A DNA stretch of 64,000 nt, from assembly GCA_012934845.2 (NCBI GenBank), contig WNNJ02001614.1:1-64000 (forward strand). The letters are read 5' to 3'. Origin of the DNA: Pomphorhynchus laevis. Taxonomy: Eukaryota > Acanthocephala > Palaeacanthocephala > Echinorhynchida > Pomphorhynchidae. Under the pieces are notes generated by a model. That model was not told the DNA's origin, did not search any database, and saw only the letters and a list, made by a program, of their open reading frames with translations. Below are positions 1 through 11,310 of this stretch, piece after piece (the first letter of the stretch is position 1; every line of letters starts with the position of its first letter). The position numbers were made by a program, and so were the translations under genes.

Positions 1-13
1 AAATTAATTAATT

Positions 14-480
14 AAATCAGCTAACTGAGTCTACGTATTGTTATATAATTATAAAATAAACAAAACATAATAATGCTAAATCAAAATTTTATAATTAAAT
101 AATAAAAAATTATATTTTTTCTTTTATTATAATTAAAAAGTAAAAATCAAAATATTATTAAAATATTAAATTGACAATATGTAAATCAAAACAATAACAA
201 CATGATTTGGATTAGAAATAATGTACACTAAATAATCAACTTTCATCAGAGAAAATACGTCATTAGTATGTATTTGGCCTCACTGCTATGTCGGGTCGAG
301 GAATAAGGGTAGAAATATGATAACACGGCAGCTCCTTATAATGGATTTTGATTCTTACTCTGATACAACGTCTGTTATTTATTATTCAATTGATAAAAAT
401 TGATTTTTATTGATTTTTGATAGTATAAAATACTTATACTCATGTATAAAATATGTGTACTCTGATGACTATAAACCTGA
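14..480 (-). mobile_element. Terminal fragment of the inverted-end RT element family
   Basis: Positions 14-115 match, in reverse orientation, the outer end found at the 3' side of the RT elements (AAATCAGCTAACTGAGTC, then the inner motif AACATAATAATGCTAAATC). Positions 225-400 match the same family's 3' untranslated region but in plus orientation, including TTTGGCC, GCTATG and ACAACGTCTGTTATTTATTA. The piece is therefore rearranged: an inverted end joined to a forward 3' UTR. It contains no coding sequence. It forms the left partner of the plus-oriented end at 4312, and the cytochrome c1 gene lies between them. Confidence 0.75.
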
Positions 481-1212
481 TTTAGACCATTTATATTTTA
501 TTCAAACAAGCAATCGCTTACTAGCAGATGTATAATATGTAATAGAAATAAATACTATTTAGCAATATTAATTTATTAATATTTATAATACCAGTTTGTA
601 ATCACATCGTCTAACTATGACATTAGCATTTTCAAACTCTTTCCTCATAACGCTTCTAGTGCACACAACATTCTACATATATCCAACATTATGAATAAAT
701 CGATAAGTCACCAGTCACTCAGGTATGAGTACAGAAAAGCTTATAAAAGATTAAATTTTTTGAAATATTGCATATTTTACTTATTGTGAAAGAAGTAAAA
801 TTTATTTAAGATCCGTAATGATTTTAAAATCATGTAAAATAGATTTATTCAATAAAATGCTCAAATATTAATATTTATTTTTAAACTATCTAATGATAAC
901 CCATAATTTTGATTATACATAATCACGAGCATAATACAATTTCTATGAGGATTGTACTAATCGATCATGATACGATTTATATTTTGATTTATGTTTGTAT
1001 TACATTTTTTATGTTAAGTATTTTTTATACTTTTATAAAATTAAAGCTGAAGTTTATTGTTAATAAATCTATTGTTGATGACTGCTCACAGATATTTCAG
1101 AATGTAATTGATTGTATTCTGTTTAAGTCTATATTATATAGTTATATCGGGTTTAGCTTCTTAATATTTAGGTACATAGCTACGAAGATTATTTAAAAAA
1201 AGAGATTTATTT
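481..1212. other. AT-rich stretch without a recognised gene
   Basis: I see no homology, repeat or RNA gene here. A 95-codon open frame at 909-1196 begins at a non-ATG codon, has low-complexity hydrophobic content and resembles no family I know, so I do not call it. Confidence 0.5.
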
Positions 1213-1575
1213 TAACGTGGCAAATGCGTGCCAGCGCACGCTTACATGAACACAACAAAACAAAAATGTAAATCATGTGTCGAGAAGGTGTGAACGGAGG
1301 AAGTGTTTGAATGTGATAAAGGAGGAAGCGCGGCGGACGTCGAGAGGGAGTTGATTCCAGGCGAGTGAGGCGGCGGCGAGGAAGGGTCGTAGACCGTAGT
1401 TGTTGAAGTATTTAGGAACATGGAGTAAGAGGGTATGACGGGAACGCAGCGATAGCGAGGTGGGGCGAGTGTCGTCTAAGAAAGGAAGGTTGATGAACGA
1501 TGGGGAGCCGACAGCGATGAGACGAAAAGTAACATTGCTAGTACATTTATTCTTATGTGTCCCTACCACATTATA
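1213..1575 (-). mobile_element. LINE 3' fragment (C-terminal tail of a reverse transcriptase ORF)
   Basis: On the minus strand, 1273-1569 encodes a tail with the motif RPFLAAASLAWNQLPLDVR followed by SSFITFKHFLRSHL. This is the classic C-terminus of APE-type non-LTR retrotransposon polyproteins (Jockey/CR1/L2-like: A-x-LWN-x-LP, then a short helix near the stop). Only this tail is present; RT and endonuclease are absent. Base composition is clearly GC-richer than the flanks, which marks it as an insertion. It may belong to the same broad family as the LINE at 34715-37480, which lacks this part. Confidence 0.75.
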
Positions 1576-2295
1576 CCAGATTGAAGGAAAGTAGCTGAGA
1601 ATTGAAAGGAATGTGATTTCGAAAAATAAATTGTTTTATCTTGCGCTTAAATTAAATTATTTTTCGAACTTATATAATTTAAAAATGTTTCCTTCGCTAC
1701 CTCTAATTTGCTTTAAACAATTATTTGACGCATTAGTCGAAATAAATTCGTCTGTTAGCTGACAGCTAGCACTGCCTTAAGAAAAATCGTAAATAATATA
1801 ATGATAAATCGAAATTCATAATTAAGCAAACTCGACTGTTTGAATTTAAAAAACCAAACTTTAACTATCTGAAACGTTTAATTTTCGAGCATTTAGACTG
1901 ACGAAAGTTTACAAATTGCTGAGAAAATTATCGATGTGCATGTTTTGTTTTTTACCAAATCCTACACGGATATTATTCTTATCTTTTAAATTATTAAATA
2001 TTTTTGACATTTTACTAATTTATTTGTTTTCAGGGAACTGTTTGCAGTATTTGAATTAAAAAAATATTTTAAAATATTTTTTCTATTTGACATTATTTTA
2101 CAAAATTGTCATTCACGCAGACATGATCATTTCCCTAGTGCGACAATAATAAATAATTGTTTATAATTTCATGTTTGCTATAAAATTGTTATCCTGATAA
2201 TTAGTTGTTTGTTTTTAATCAATTAGTTGTTTCAAAATTGTACTTTCCAGAACAAATCTTGAAATCGCATGTAAATTTTCTTGCCTTGACTCCTA
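1576..2295. other. Upstream region of the cytochrome c1 gene
   Basis: AT-rich sequence with no recognisable gene or repeat. It must hold the promoter and 5' UTR of the cytochrome c1 gene, but I cannot point to specific elements. An in-frame TGA at 2287-2289 just before the first ATG supports the chosen start. Confidence 0.5.
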
Positions 2296-3162
2296 ATGCA
2301 TTTCTTTAAAATTCTGTCTAATCCAAAATCTAAAAAAATCCTAAAAGTATGCACAGTCGTTGGTGTGACTAGTGGTAGCCTGGTTACTTCTTGCATCCTT
2401 GCCGGAGAGTCTCTACATGCCTATGAGCTACGATCTGAACCACCCCATTATCCATGGTCACATAACGGTATATTTTCTTCTCTAGACCACGCCAGTATAA
2501 GGCGTGGATATCAAGTATATAAGGAAGTGTGCAGTGCTTGTCATTCATTAAAAGGTGTGTCATACAGACAACTGGTGAATGTGTCACACACTATTAAACA
2601 AGCAAAGGCCGAAGCTGCAAGTGTAGAAATTGAAGACGGTCCGGACGCACAAGGTGAAATGTTTATGAGACCAGGAAAGTTGAGCGATAAACTGCCTAAA
2701 CCGTATAAAAATGATCAAGCAGCTAAGGCTGCGAACAACGCAGCACTTCCTCCTGATCTTACGTTTATCGCGTTGGCGCGAGAGCACGGACTAGACTACA
2801 TCTACTCCCTGTTGACAGGTTACGAAGAGCCTCCCGAAGGCTTGAAGTTGGATGAAAATGTCCACTATAATCCATTTATGGGAGGCGGGAAGATTTCAAT
2901 GCAGGCACCGTTATATGATGACATAATCGAATACGAGGATGGCACTCCTAGTTCGTTAAGCCAACTAGCGAAAGACGTGTGTACATTTCTCATGTGGACT
3001 TCACAAATGGAACACGATGAGCGAAAGTTTTTAGCATTGAAAACTATATTGGTGATGCCGATTTTGTTTTTGATCGTTGGTAACGCAAAGCGAGTGAAAT
3101 GGTCATCTATCAAAACAAGGAAGATATCGTTTTTCACACCTCCATCTAAATATACTGACTAA
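2296..3162 (+). CDS. CYC1: Cytochrome c1, heme protein of mitochondrial complex III
   Basis: This 288-residue protein carries electrons from the Rieske iron-sulfur protein to cytochrome c in the inner mitochondrial membrane. The heme c attachment site CSACH lies at residues 79-83, inside the conserved block DHASIRRGYQVYK. The block MFMRPGKL, the KPY and AANN segments, ALPPDL and SLLTGY follow in canonical order. Met202 in GGGKISMQAPL is the expected axial heme ligand. A C-terminal membrane anchor spans about 245-263 and is followed by a basic matrix tail. The N-terminus is basic and then hydrophobic, fitting a mitochondrial presequence, but at about 45 residues it is shorter than in vertebrates. 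The ATG at 2296 is preceded in frame by a stop. The family is usually spliced in animals; here it is one exon. The usual FPG before the ligand region reads FMG, which is unusual but does not remove a ligand. Confidence 0.95.
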   Translation: MHFFKILSNPKSKKILKVCTVVGVTSGSLVTSCILAGESLHAYELRSEPPHYPWSHNGIFSSLDHASIRRGYQVYKEVCSACHSLKGVSYRQLVNVSHTIKQAKAEAASVEIEDGPDAQGEMFMRPGKLSDKLPKPYKNDQAAKAANNAALPPDLTFIALAREHGLDYIYSLLTGYEEPPEGLKLDENVHYNPFMGGGKISMQAPLYDDIIEYEDGTPSSLSQLAKDVCTFLMWTSQMEHDERKFLALKTILVMPILFLIVGNAKRVKWSSIKTRKISFFTPPSKYTD

Positions 3163-3260
3163 TTTTATATCGCATTATATAATTGCCTTATTTGATATTA
3201 GCTATACTGTTTTAACCTGTTTTAATTACATTGATATTTTTTCTTTGTTAGACATTTATT

Positions 3261-3266
3261 AATAAA
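3261..3266 (+). terminator. Polyadenylation signal AATAAA after cytochrome c1
   Basis: An AATAAA hexamer lies about 100 bp after the stop codon in AT-rich sequence. It is a likely cleavage and polyadenylation signal, but such hexamers are common by chance in this base composition. Confidence 0.4.
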
Positions 3267-3690
3267 AATAAAAATATTTGCCTCGTAAAAATTAAAATAT
3301 AATTTTAATTTTGAATTTACAATAATTTATTCCACAGCCGAACAACGTTTTAACAAAGATTTTGTCCCTCTCTTTAGAGATAAAAGATGAAATTAACATA
3401 TTAAAAAATATGTTAAAAAAATATTTCTTAATCTTAATTTATCTTGAATTTAAAATAATTTATTCTAGAACCGAACATTGCTATAACAAGGAAGGGCCAA
3501 ACCAGAAAGAGATTAATTGCAAATTAATAAATTATACTTGGAGATCTTTAATATTTTCAAATAATTATATTTAATCTTTCTTTAAAATTATTGTTAATGA
3601 CCATATTAATACATTAATATGCATTACTAAGTGATATGCATTTCTATATGCATTACTATAATAGGCATTATAGTAATGCCTATTATAGTA
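3267..3690. other. AT-rich spacer with a short hairpin
   Basis: No gene is seen. At roughly 3650-3690 the sequence TTACTATAATAGGCATTA is followed almost at once by its reverse complement, an 18-bp hairpin. It sits right at the point where the RT-element fragment begins, so it may mark the insertion or truncation junction. Confidence 0.5.
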
Positions 3691-4312
3691 ATATGCATCA
3701 CATGAGCATTCATGCATACCATATAATATAAAATATAATACATTAAATAATGAAATTTTAAGAATTTCAACAATATGTAATGATATTGGCTTTCTTCAAA
3801 ATCATTTAAATAATTTAATAGATACATATTTTAAACTAGGTTACTATAAAAATAACATCAAGCAGAAAATAGCAAAATTTATAAATCAACACAATAATAT
3901 AAAGAATAAATTTAAACTCTTAAGTGGCAAATTTTTATGGATGGATAATAAATAATATACTTTGCATTAGAATAAGATACTAGATAGTTTTATCAGAGGA
4001 AATACATAATTAGCATGTATTTGGCCCCCGCTGCTATGTTGGGCAGAGGAGTTAGGGGCCGAAACCTGATAGCATAGGAGTTCCACCTGATGACCTCTAA
4101 TTCTTATTATTGATACAACGTCTGTTATTTATTAGTCAATTCATAAAAATGACGTTTATTTTAAATTTCATTTTTTAACTTGATTTAAATTATAGAAAAT
4201 CTAAAAACAATTATTAATTTTATTATTTAATTATTAAATTTTGATTTAGCATTATTATGTTTTGTTTAGTTTATAATTATATTAAATACGTAGACTCAGT
4301 TAGCTGATTTGA
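3690..4312 (+). mobile_element. 3' end of a Penelope-like RT element (decayed)
   Basis: The last quarter of the reverse-transcriptase frame is recognisable (same sequence as near 20000-20195, ending GKFLWMDNK). It is followed by the shared 3' UTR (TTTGGCC, CTGATAGCATAG, ACAACGTCTGTTATTTATTA) and the terminal segment ending ACTCAGTTAGCTGATTT at about 4312. The 5' part is missing. The terminal segment is the inverted counterpart of positions 14-115. Confidence 0.85.
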
Positions 4313-6230
4313 TTAGTGTTTTTTGCAGTTACGTTTATTAAATAACTCATCAATATCAATGGACTGCTTGCAAAGTAACTCAATTTTTTAGAGTAAATCT
4401 AAGTTACTTTTAATAACTCTGTTATTGAAATTAAAATTAACGAAATTACATTATCATTACAAGTGTTTAACTTTGTATTCTTTATCTTTATTCATCTGTC
4501 GACAAATGATATTTATCTTACTGTTACCGTTGATGACCATTAGCTGTTTGTCACTTGTTTGGATGAGGCCATCTTTGACTACCAGATTGAATTATAACTA
4601 TTAATTATAGGTCACGAATTATAACGTATATCCACCGCAACTTTAATCTTATTATCGGACGTTTTCCTTCCACTGTTACGGCGATGGGCTCTATTAATGG
4701 TTGATGTTTGCGCGGAGAACCTGGCCGTACCATTGTAGTCGCATTTAGATCATAAATAGACTATGCTTACTGCCCAAAATAAAAATTATTTTGAAATTAA
4801 TTAAAAATCATATTTAATACATAAACAATAAACCTATGTAAATTATTCAAAAACGCTGTCGATCCATTAATTCCTAAAATGTAGTTACCTCATACTAAAA
4901 TGTTTCCATTTTTTCGAACAAGATTAATGGGTAAAAATAATGTCTGTCAAAAATTTATTTTAATGACTAATTCCGAGTTATTTCTGATTGCACTGTTTTA
5001 AAATGCAATTACTATTGAATATTCTCTAGATTGTGTCATTAATTTATTGAGTATATACATCTTATATAACGATTATAAATCCATAATGTTTATATTTTGC
5101 CTTCAATATTTGTTTATTGCATACACATAAACGAATTCTGATCTCTGGGCTTTGCACATTAATTTACAAAGCTCAGAGATCAGAATTCGTTTACCTTTAT
5201 AAATTGTTATAGAAAATTCTTAAAAGAGTTGAGTTCAGATTTCATTCATTTCTAACATGAGGTTTAATATCGCTTAAAATATTTTATTAAAATATTATAT
5301 TAAAATATTATATTAAAATATTTTATTAAAATATTTTATTATAGAAATTTAATACTTACATAAATATTAAATAAAATAGTTATTTTATATAAATGAAATT
5401 TTTTGTTTATTATGATGAACAAAAATAGATTTTAAACATTATAAATAGTTTATAAAAGATTACACCAAAATTTGTTTAATATAATTTTTATTTTGTTAAA
5501 TTAAAAGTTAATGTGCATTTAGATTTGGTAATACACAAAATGTTTTTTGTAATACCCGTCTATCGTTTTATTTAATAAAATATCAAATAAAATATTTGCT
5601 TAATATTAAAATTTTACAAATTTTAATAATAAAAGTTGTTTTTTTTTATGTTTAACAAAAAATATATTTTAAAAACATTATAATACATTAATAAAGAACA
5701 TTATAATACGTTAATAAAACATTATAAAAACATAATAAAAACATTATCATACATTAATAAAAACATTATAAATACATATTAATAATTTATATTAATTTAT
5801 TTTATTTTAATAATAAATTAAATTTATTTCGAAGATAAATTTGTATTTTATTTGCTTAAATATTAATTTTGTTAAACATAAAGTTAATATATAAAGTTGG
5901 TAATACACCCAATGTACACAATACCGTTTATCATATTATAATCAGATGGTCTGCTTTGTTGAACACATAAACAGTCAACAACGTTTGTGTTTTCTGATTG
6001 TACATTAAAAATACAACAGTCCGTGCTGTTACCATCTTGGAAAGGTCTTCATATTCAGGGAGCACCAGTGGTGCTAACCATTGTGTTCACGGCACATGAT
6101 TGAAGCAATGAATAAGGAGTTCGTTATTTTTTAATCGATTTGAATATGTTTGAACAAATTGTATTGGTTTAAATCAATAGCAGCGCTAGCCATTGATTCA
6201 GATAAAATTATTATGGGTTGAAACTACGAA
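4313..6230. other. AT-rich intergenic region with hairpin and short tandem repeats
   Basis: No gene was recognised. The stretch holds a 27-bp-stem hairpin at 5128-5193 (separate entry), tandem units of the type ATTAAAATATTTTATT at about 5275-5345, and AACATTATAATACATTAATA-like units at about 5675-5790. A patch at 4560-4740 is somewhat GC-richer but shows no coding similarity that I recognise. Confidence 0.5.
5128..5193. repeat. Long hairpin, 27-bp arms
   Basis: Arms 5128-5154 (TAAACGAATTCTGATCTCTG then GGCTTTG) and 5167-5193 are reverse complements with one G/A difference, a G-U pair if transcribed. They are separated by a 12-nt loop. No transposon terminus or known RNA was recognised. It could be a small MITE relic or a hairpin-RNA source. 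Confidence 0.85.
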
Positions 6231-6890
6231 CATCTGGCCGTCACAATGTTTTAAGCCTTACTATCCGATGTAGCCGGCATCAATATTAGTCGTAGAATTT
6301 TTTTACCCAAGCGTAGTCCGATTTAATGTCCTAAAGACCTGCGGCCCATTTTGATTCAAAACTCACTAATTTTCATCTATGTAAAAGCGCTTGCGCGTAA
6401 AATCCGCGACTGTTTAAGTAAGCGTAACTTGATCCCACCGAGTTTTTATGAGTTTGTCAAAGGGCGTTCGGTCCATTTAACAATAGATGAAGTTCATCAG
6501 TTTTGTCGAGATAACAGTCATCAATTCGCTGTGGCTATTTTCCTTGACTTTTCTGCTGCGTTTGACCGCATCTTAATTCCCTTTGTTATATATTCTCTCT
6601 GGTCCATGAATATCCTTAAGTGGATTTTGGGAGGTGTTTCTGCTTTTCCTATTTTATCTGGTCGAGACTTTATTGGAAGGGGTTACGACATGTTACTAGA
6701 TGATTTCAACGACAGGGCCGGTTGTTGGATTAAAGTTACACTCCATAGAGCTAAGTACGAATATTATATTATATATTACATATTATATTATCTTATTATA
6801 TATTACATATCATATACCACCGTCCCTACCTTTCATTGCACATCAACAAACAAACTCCTCGACATTTTTATTGCTACATGCCGTTAAAGA
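6230..6890 (+). mobile_element. Decayed APE-type LINE pieces (RT then endonuclease)
   Basis: 6351-6640 encodes a reverse-transcriptase start region: ALARKIRDCLSKRNLIPP, FVKGRSVH, and motif A as FLDFSAAFD. 6680-6890 encodes the endonuclease motif MLLDDFNDRAGCW and the later THFHCTSTN-like segment. In an intact LINE of this family endonuclease precedes RT, so two fragments were joined here in the wrong order. Close relatives lie at 7080-7640 (+), 11310-14050 (-) and 15180-15440 (-). The RT core lacks the YADD motif, so this copy is dead. Confidence 0.75.
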
Positions 6891-7640
6891 CCGCCTGAAT
6901 TGAACACCTCGCATAACCTACTTCATGTGAGACCAGAGGATGATACGCTGCTAAAGAGGATTCTGTCCCTATGAATATCCTGTACTCCTGAGGTCCGCCT
7001 CGAGAAACCTCCAAAATCCGTGCGCCATTCTCTACTCGCGTCTGCCAGCTTTTGACAGACATAAAGAGAAAGAAGGTGACCATCACAATGCTATAAGCCA
7101 CACCATCCGATATTGCAGAAATTAATGACAGTCGACGGTTGTTTTTCTCAAAAAGGTAATCTGGTATCATGTTCTAAAGACCTGCGGCCCATTTTGTATT
7201 GAAAATCCCCTTATATCCATTTACGAAAAGGCACATGCGCGTAAAATCCGCGACTATTTAAGCAGGCGCAATTTAATCCCATCTGATTTTCATGGGTTTG
7301 TGAAAGGTCGATCAGTTCATTCAGCTATATAAGTGCACAAGTTTTGTTATGAAAACAGTCATCCGCTTGCTGTAGCTTATTCCTTGATTTTCCACTGCAT
7401 TTAACCGCATCTTTGTTCCTTTTGTTATCTTTTATCTCATATCCTTCCGGGTTCCTGCAATAATTATTAACAGAGTTTAGATATTGCTGTAAACTACGCG
7501 ATTCTTTTACCAAGATGACGATGCACGTCAGTTCTAGCCTATTACATGTGTGCTTCAAGGCTCCCCCACTTTCTCCTATCTTATTTATGGTTGCCTCCAT
7601 TGTTCTATTTAAACCTTTTCGACGTAATCAACATATTGTG
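6891..7640 (+). mobile_element. Second decayed copy of the same LINE, RT region
   Basis: From about 7080 the sequence parallels 6230-6480: CCTAAAGACCTGCGGCCCAT-type sequence, then KAHARKIRDYLSRRNLIPSDF and FVKGRSVHSAI. It continues with a degraded motif A region to about 7640. It is interrupted by stops and frame changes and has no complete domain. The two copies lie in tandem about 850 bp apart in the same orientation, consistent with a local duplication or two insertions. Confidence 0.7.
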
Positions 7641-9113
7641 GTTTGCATGATACCGCATCCCTGTTTTCTGAACAGAGATGAAAAGATGTAGTCTCAGACA
7701 TCATCGAATTCTTTTTAAGATTTAATAATAAGTTACCTATACCCAATCTTCTCAACTCTTCATAATCGCAGGTGATTGTTTTTCATGGTGCCCGTCGACC
7801 AAAAAAAAGCTTAAGAAATATGCAATCTCATATCTTTATTCAGTTATGAATAATCAACCATTCCCTGTCTTTACACATCAAGTAAGTGAACATCATTTTA
7901 ATGCAGTTCTTGTAATTATGTATTGAATGGATATCTGATATCTTGTTATTAAAATACTTGAATTGCATTATTATGTTTTAAATCTTGTCAATTTTGTCTT
8001 CTTATTAATTAAATGCTAATTTTAATAAATATTATTGATGTTATTTATTGATGTAAAAAATTAAAATCGTAAAGTTTTGAATTTTGAAGGTACAAAACAA
8101 AATGAAAGAAAAAATAATTTAAGTACAAAAAAATCAAAGTAAAATAAAAGTTAAACAAAATCATTGTATACACTATCGTTACAAAATATTCAATGTGATA
8201 TTTGCTATATTATTCGACATGATATTATTACGGTTTTATGAACGTAATATGCTTGTAGTATTTTTCTATCTTAAAATTTTTTATATTAAAAAATAATCAT
8301 TTTTATAATCTAAACTTGTACTGTCGTCAACAATAGCGCTACGAAGGCCTTTGTAAGCGTATAAGTTTCACTACAGATTTAACTTTCATTATTCTGGTAT
8401 CTTGAGATTTGCCTATAATTGTCTGTAAGACGATTATACGTCTTACAGACGTCTGATACTTGCTAGATGTCTTATACGTCTTACATACGATTAAAACGTT
8501 TGTAAGATGTTTTATTGTCGGACATAAATGTTTTTAAACTACTATTTAATAATTATCTATAAATGGAAGGCCAGTATATTAATTTTCTCTGTTCAAAAAC
8601 ACTAGTTTCATCATTTTTCCTTTTTAATCGCCCATAATTTAAACCATTTTAACTTAATAAATGTTAAATGTTTTAGTTAACTTTTTTTGCGAATAGTTAA
8701 TTTTCATTCAATTGTTTGCTAGCAGCAGCTAAAGAAAAAATATACTTGTTTTATTGATCCTTCTCCTAAATTTTAATTTATAAAAATTGATCAAAATCAG
8801 TTATTTTTTTAAGTGATAAATTTTTTAAAAACCTCGGAAACGCCGAAACGGGTAAGCCTGTAAATAATATACTCTGTATTTATAGCAAGATAGTTTACGA
8901 TATAATCAAATAGGGGAATAGGTTTTCGAAATTTGAAATCCTAACAGTTCCTCCTTGTGACCTCTATCTTAACATGGTATATTATCAATTAACCAGTTCA
9001 TACAAATACTGAGTTATACGATTTTTTATTTGGTTAAGATATTAACATTTTTAAATTTACAATTTTAATTATTTCTTTTCTATTGATTATCACTTAACCT
9101 CAGTTAATTGATC
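7641..9113. other. AT-rich intergenic stretch
   Basis: No gene was recognised. At 8410-8530 a cluster of short inverted and direct repeats of TGTAAGACG / CGTCTTACA types occurs (at least five occurrences in about 110 bp). The remainder is low-complexity A+T. Confidence 0.45.
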
Positions 9114-9533
9114 TGATATCAAATCAGCTAACTGAATCTACGTATTAAATATAATTATATAATAAACAAAACATAATAATAATGCTAAATCAAAATTTAA
9201 TAATTAAATAATAAAATTAATAATTGTTTTTAGATTTTTTATAATTTAAATCAAGTTAAAATAAAAAATAAAAATTTAAAATAAGTCATTTTTATGAATT
9301 GACTTATAAATAACAGACGTTGTATCAGAATAAGAATTAGTGGTCCTTATGATGACCTCTAATTCTTATTTTTATACAACGTTTGTTATTTATTAGTCTA
9401 TTTTAAATTTCAATTTTTTATTTTAACCTGATTTAAATTATAAAAAATCTTAAAACAATTATTTATTTTATTATTTAATTATTAAATTTTGATTTAGCAT
9501 TATTATGTTTTGTTTATTTTATAATTATACTAA
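9114..9533. mobile_element. Palindromic, TIR-only derivative of the RT element
   Basis: The left half (about 9125-9338) is the family's terminal segment reversed: AAATCAGCTAACTGAATC outward end, inner GCTAAATCAAAATTTAATAA, then AACAGACGTTGTATCAGAAT. The right half (about 9340-9533) is the same segment forward, ending GTTTATTTTATAATTATACT. The halves meet at the centre with only a few bases between them, so the element is one large hairpin of about 410 bp with no coding sequence. It looks like a non-autonomous fold-back relative of the RT elements. Confidence 0.8.
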
Positions 9534-9890
9534 TCAAATCAGCTAACTGAGTCTACGTATTTAATATAATTATAAACTAAACAAAACATAATAATGCTAA
9601 ATCAAAATTTAATAATTAAATAATAAAATTAATAATTGTTTTTAGATTTTCTATAATTAAAATCAAGTTAAAATAAAAAATTGAAATTTAAAATAAAAGT
9701 CATTTTTATGAATTGATTAAAAATAATAGGCCATGTATCATAAATAGAAATAGAGAATAAAAATAAAATAAAGATAAATAATAAAAATACTAATAAATAA
9801 CAGACGTTGTATAAGAATAAGGACTAGAAATTATCAGGAGGAGCAGCTATGCTATCAGGTTTCGACGCAGAATTCCTCTACCAAACATAA
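9534..9890 (-). mobile_element. RT-element end and 3' UTR, minus orientation
   Basis: Begins directly after the palindromic copy with AATCAGCTAACTGAGTCTAC. It runs inward through the terminal segment and the 3' UTR (AACAGACGTTGTATAAGAAT, GCTATGCTATCAGGTTTCG) to about 9890. The RT frame that should follow is missing. A further 50-bp internal piece (AAACATAATAATGCTAAATC) recurs at about 10090-10135. Confidence 0.75.
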
Positions 9891-10929
9891 TTTAAATGTT
9901 AAATTATGTTAAATTAAATTAATTCAAACATAATCATAATTTTTTTTATAATTTAAATCAATTCTAAAATAAAAAAAATGAAATTTAAAATAACAGATCA
10001 AAAAATTGAAATCATAAGCAAATATCATAAGTAGTTTATAAAAATTATAAATTTGTAAAATTGCGGCATTTATAGCAATCATTTATTTTATAAAATAAAC
10101 AAAACATAATAATGCTAAATCAAAATTTTATAAAAATATTAAATTAATTTCATATTTTAATTTTAATTTAATTTAATATTTTATATTTTAATAGAAAGCC
10201 AATATTTTAAATAGAAGCCAATATTTTTAAATAGAAAACTTTTTACTCGTACAATATTTTTAATAAATCCATGCTTTTATGTACGAATATTTGTTTTTCT
10301 TTAACATTTGCATTTAGCTTTGTACGCTATAATATAATCTTTAATTTAGTATTTTTATATTATAATCTGCAAAAGTTTAAATTACAAAAATGCAGAACGA
10401 CTTAATATTTTCACATTCTATATTTCTACTATAGAAAACTCATTCTTAATTCATGACGTTATTGTTTGGATTTTTGCAACCACTAGTTTATTTCAGCTTA
10501 TTCGAGTTTTGACATTTTTTCGTCGTATCTTTCTTATTCGAGTTTCGTATGCATTTTTTTGCAATCGTATCTTTTAAACTCATCACAACTTCCTTAATTA
10601 TTGCATATTTCAAAATAACGTAATTTCAAAAAACGTAATTGCATATTTTTATTTTCATTATTGCATATTTATGCAACTAAGTGTTATGTTGCAACATATT
10701 TTTTAAATATTATGGAATAAAAATCCGAAAGATTCAATGTAAGTTTTATTTTAAGATTTGTCATATGTTGTGACTTTTCAAACAATCACATTATCACAAT
10801 TTCAAACGATCTGTTGTAAATCAATTGTTCAATAATTATAATAATTTGTGTATTTAATAAAAAATCTCCATTTAATCATAAAACTTTAATTTTTCTTTTT
10901 GTCAAACATAACTTTTTGAAACTTCAACA
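9891..10929. other. AT-rich intergenic stretch
   Basis: Apart from the small RT-element scrap at about 10090-10135, I see no gene, RNA or repeat here. Confidence 0.5.
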
Positions 10930-11310
10930 TTTTCACGGCCTCAGGTTTAGAGGATTCTAAGCCCCCGGCCGCACCAGCGGGACGCCTTTCGACTGAACCT
11001 TTTCGGGGTCTCTCACCCCCTAAAAGTAAAGTCGAGGCGGACTATGGTCGGTAATCTCGAGATGATGAGCTTGAGAAACCTTAGTTTTTGCTCTGGGGCA
11101 CGTCATCCAGAGAAGAAGACTAATCTCGAGATAGCCCAAGTACCCCAAAGGCGCACTTGGGTTGTCCCGTTCAATTACAGATGCTGGACCCGTTTCAGAG
11201 CCCACCTAGCTCTTCTCAGCATACGTTTAAGTCTATCCGGATATGCTTTCGCCGACCATAACGGTGAACCCCAGGTATTTTACTCGACTCGTGAATATGG
11301 GGAGTGGTAG
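10930..11310 (+). mobile_element. 5' segment of the APE-type LINE family, plus orientation
   Basis: GC-rich segment (GGCCGCACCAGCGGGACGCC, then ATCTCGAGATGATGAGCTTG). It is the inverted counterpart of 14540-14705. It probably represents the 5' UTR of the LINE family, here pointing right and abutting the minus-strand copy that fills 11310-14705. Open frames of 61 and 88 codons in it look incidental. Confidence 0.6.

Noticed and set aside
909-1196. 95-codon plus-strand open frame
   Set aside because: Begins at a non-ATG codon, is low-complexity and AT-driven, with no family resemblance.
3362-3827. Open frames of 66-70 codons after cytochrome c1
   Set aside because: Low complexity; the second is antisense to RT-element sequence and a hairpin.
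8410-8530. Cluster of short TGTAAGACG / CGTCTTACA repeats as a CRISPR-like array
   Set aside because: Units are irregularly spaced, diverged and in both orientations, in eukaryotic DNA; not a CRISPR array.
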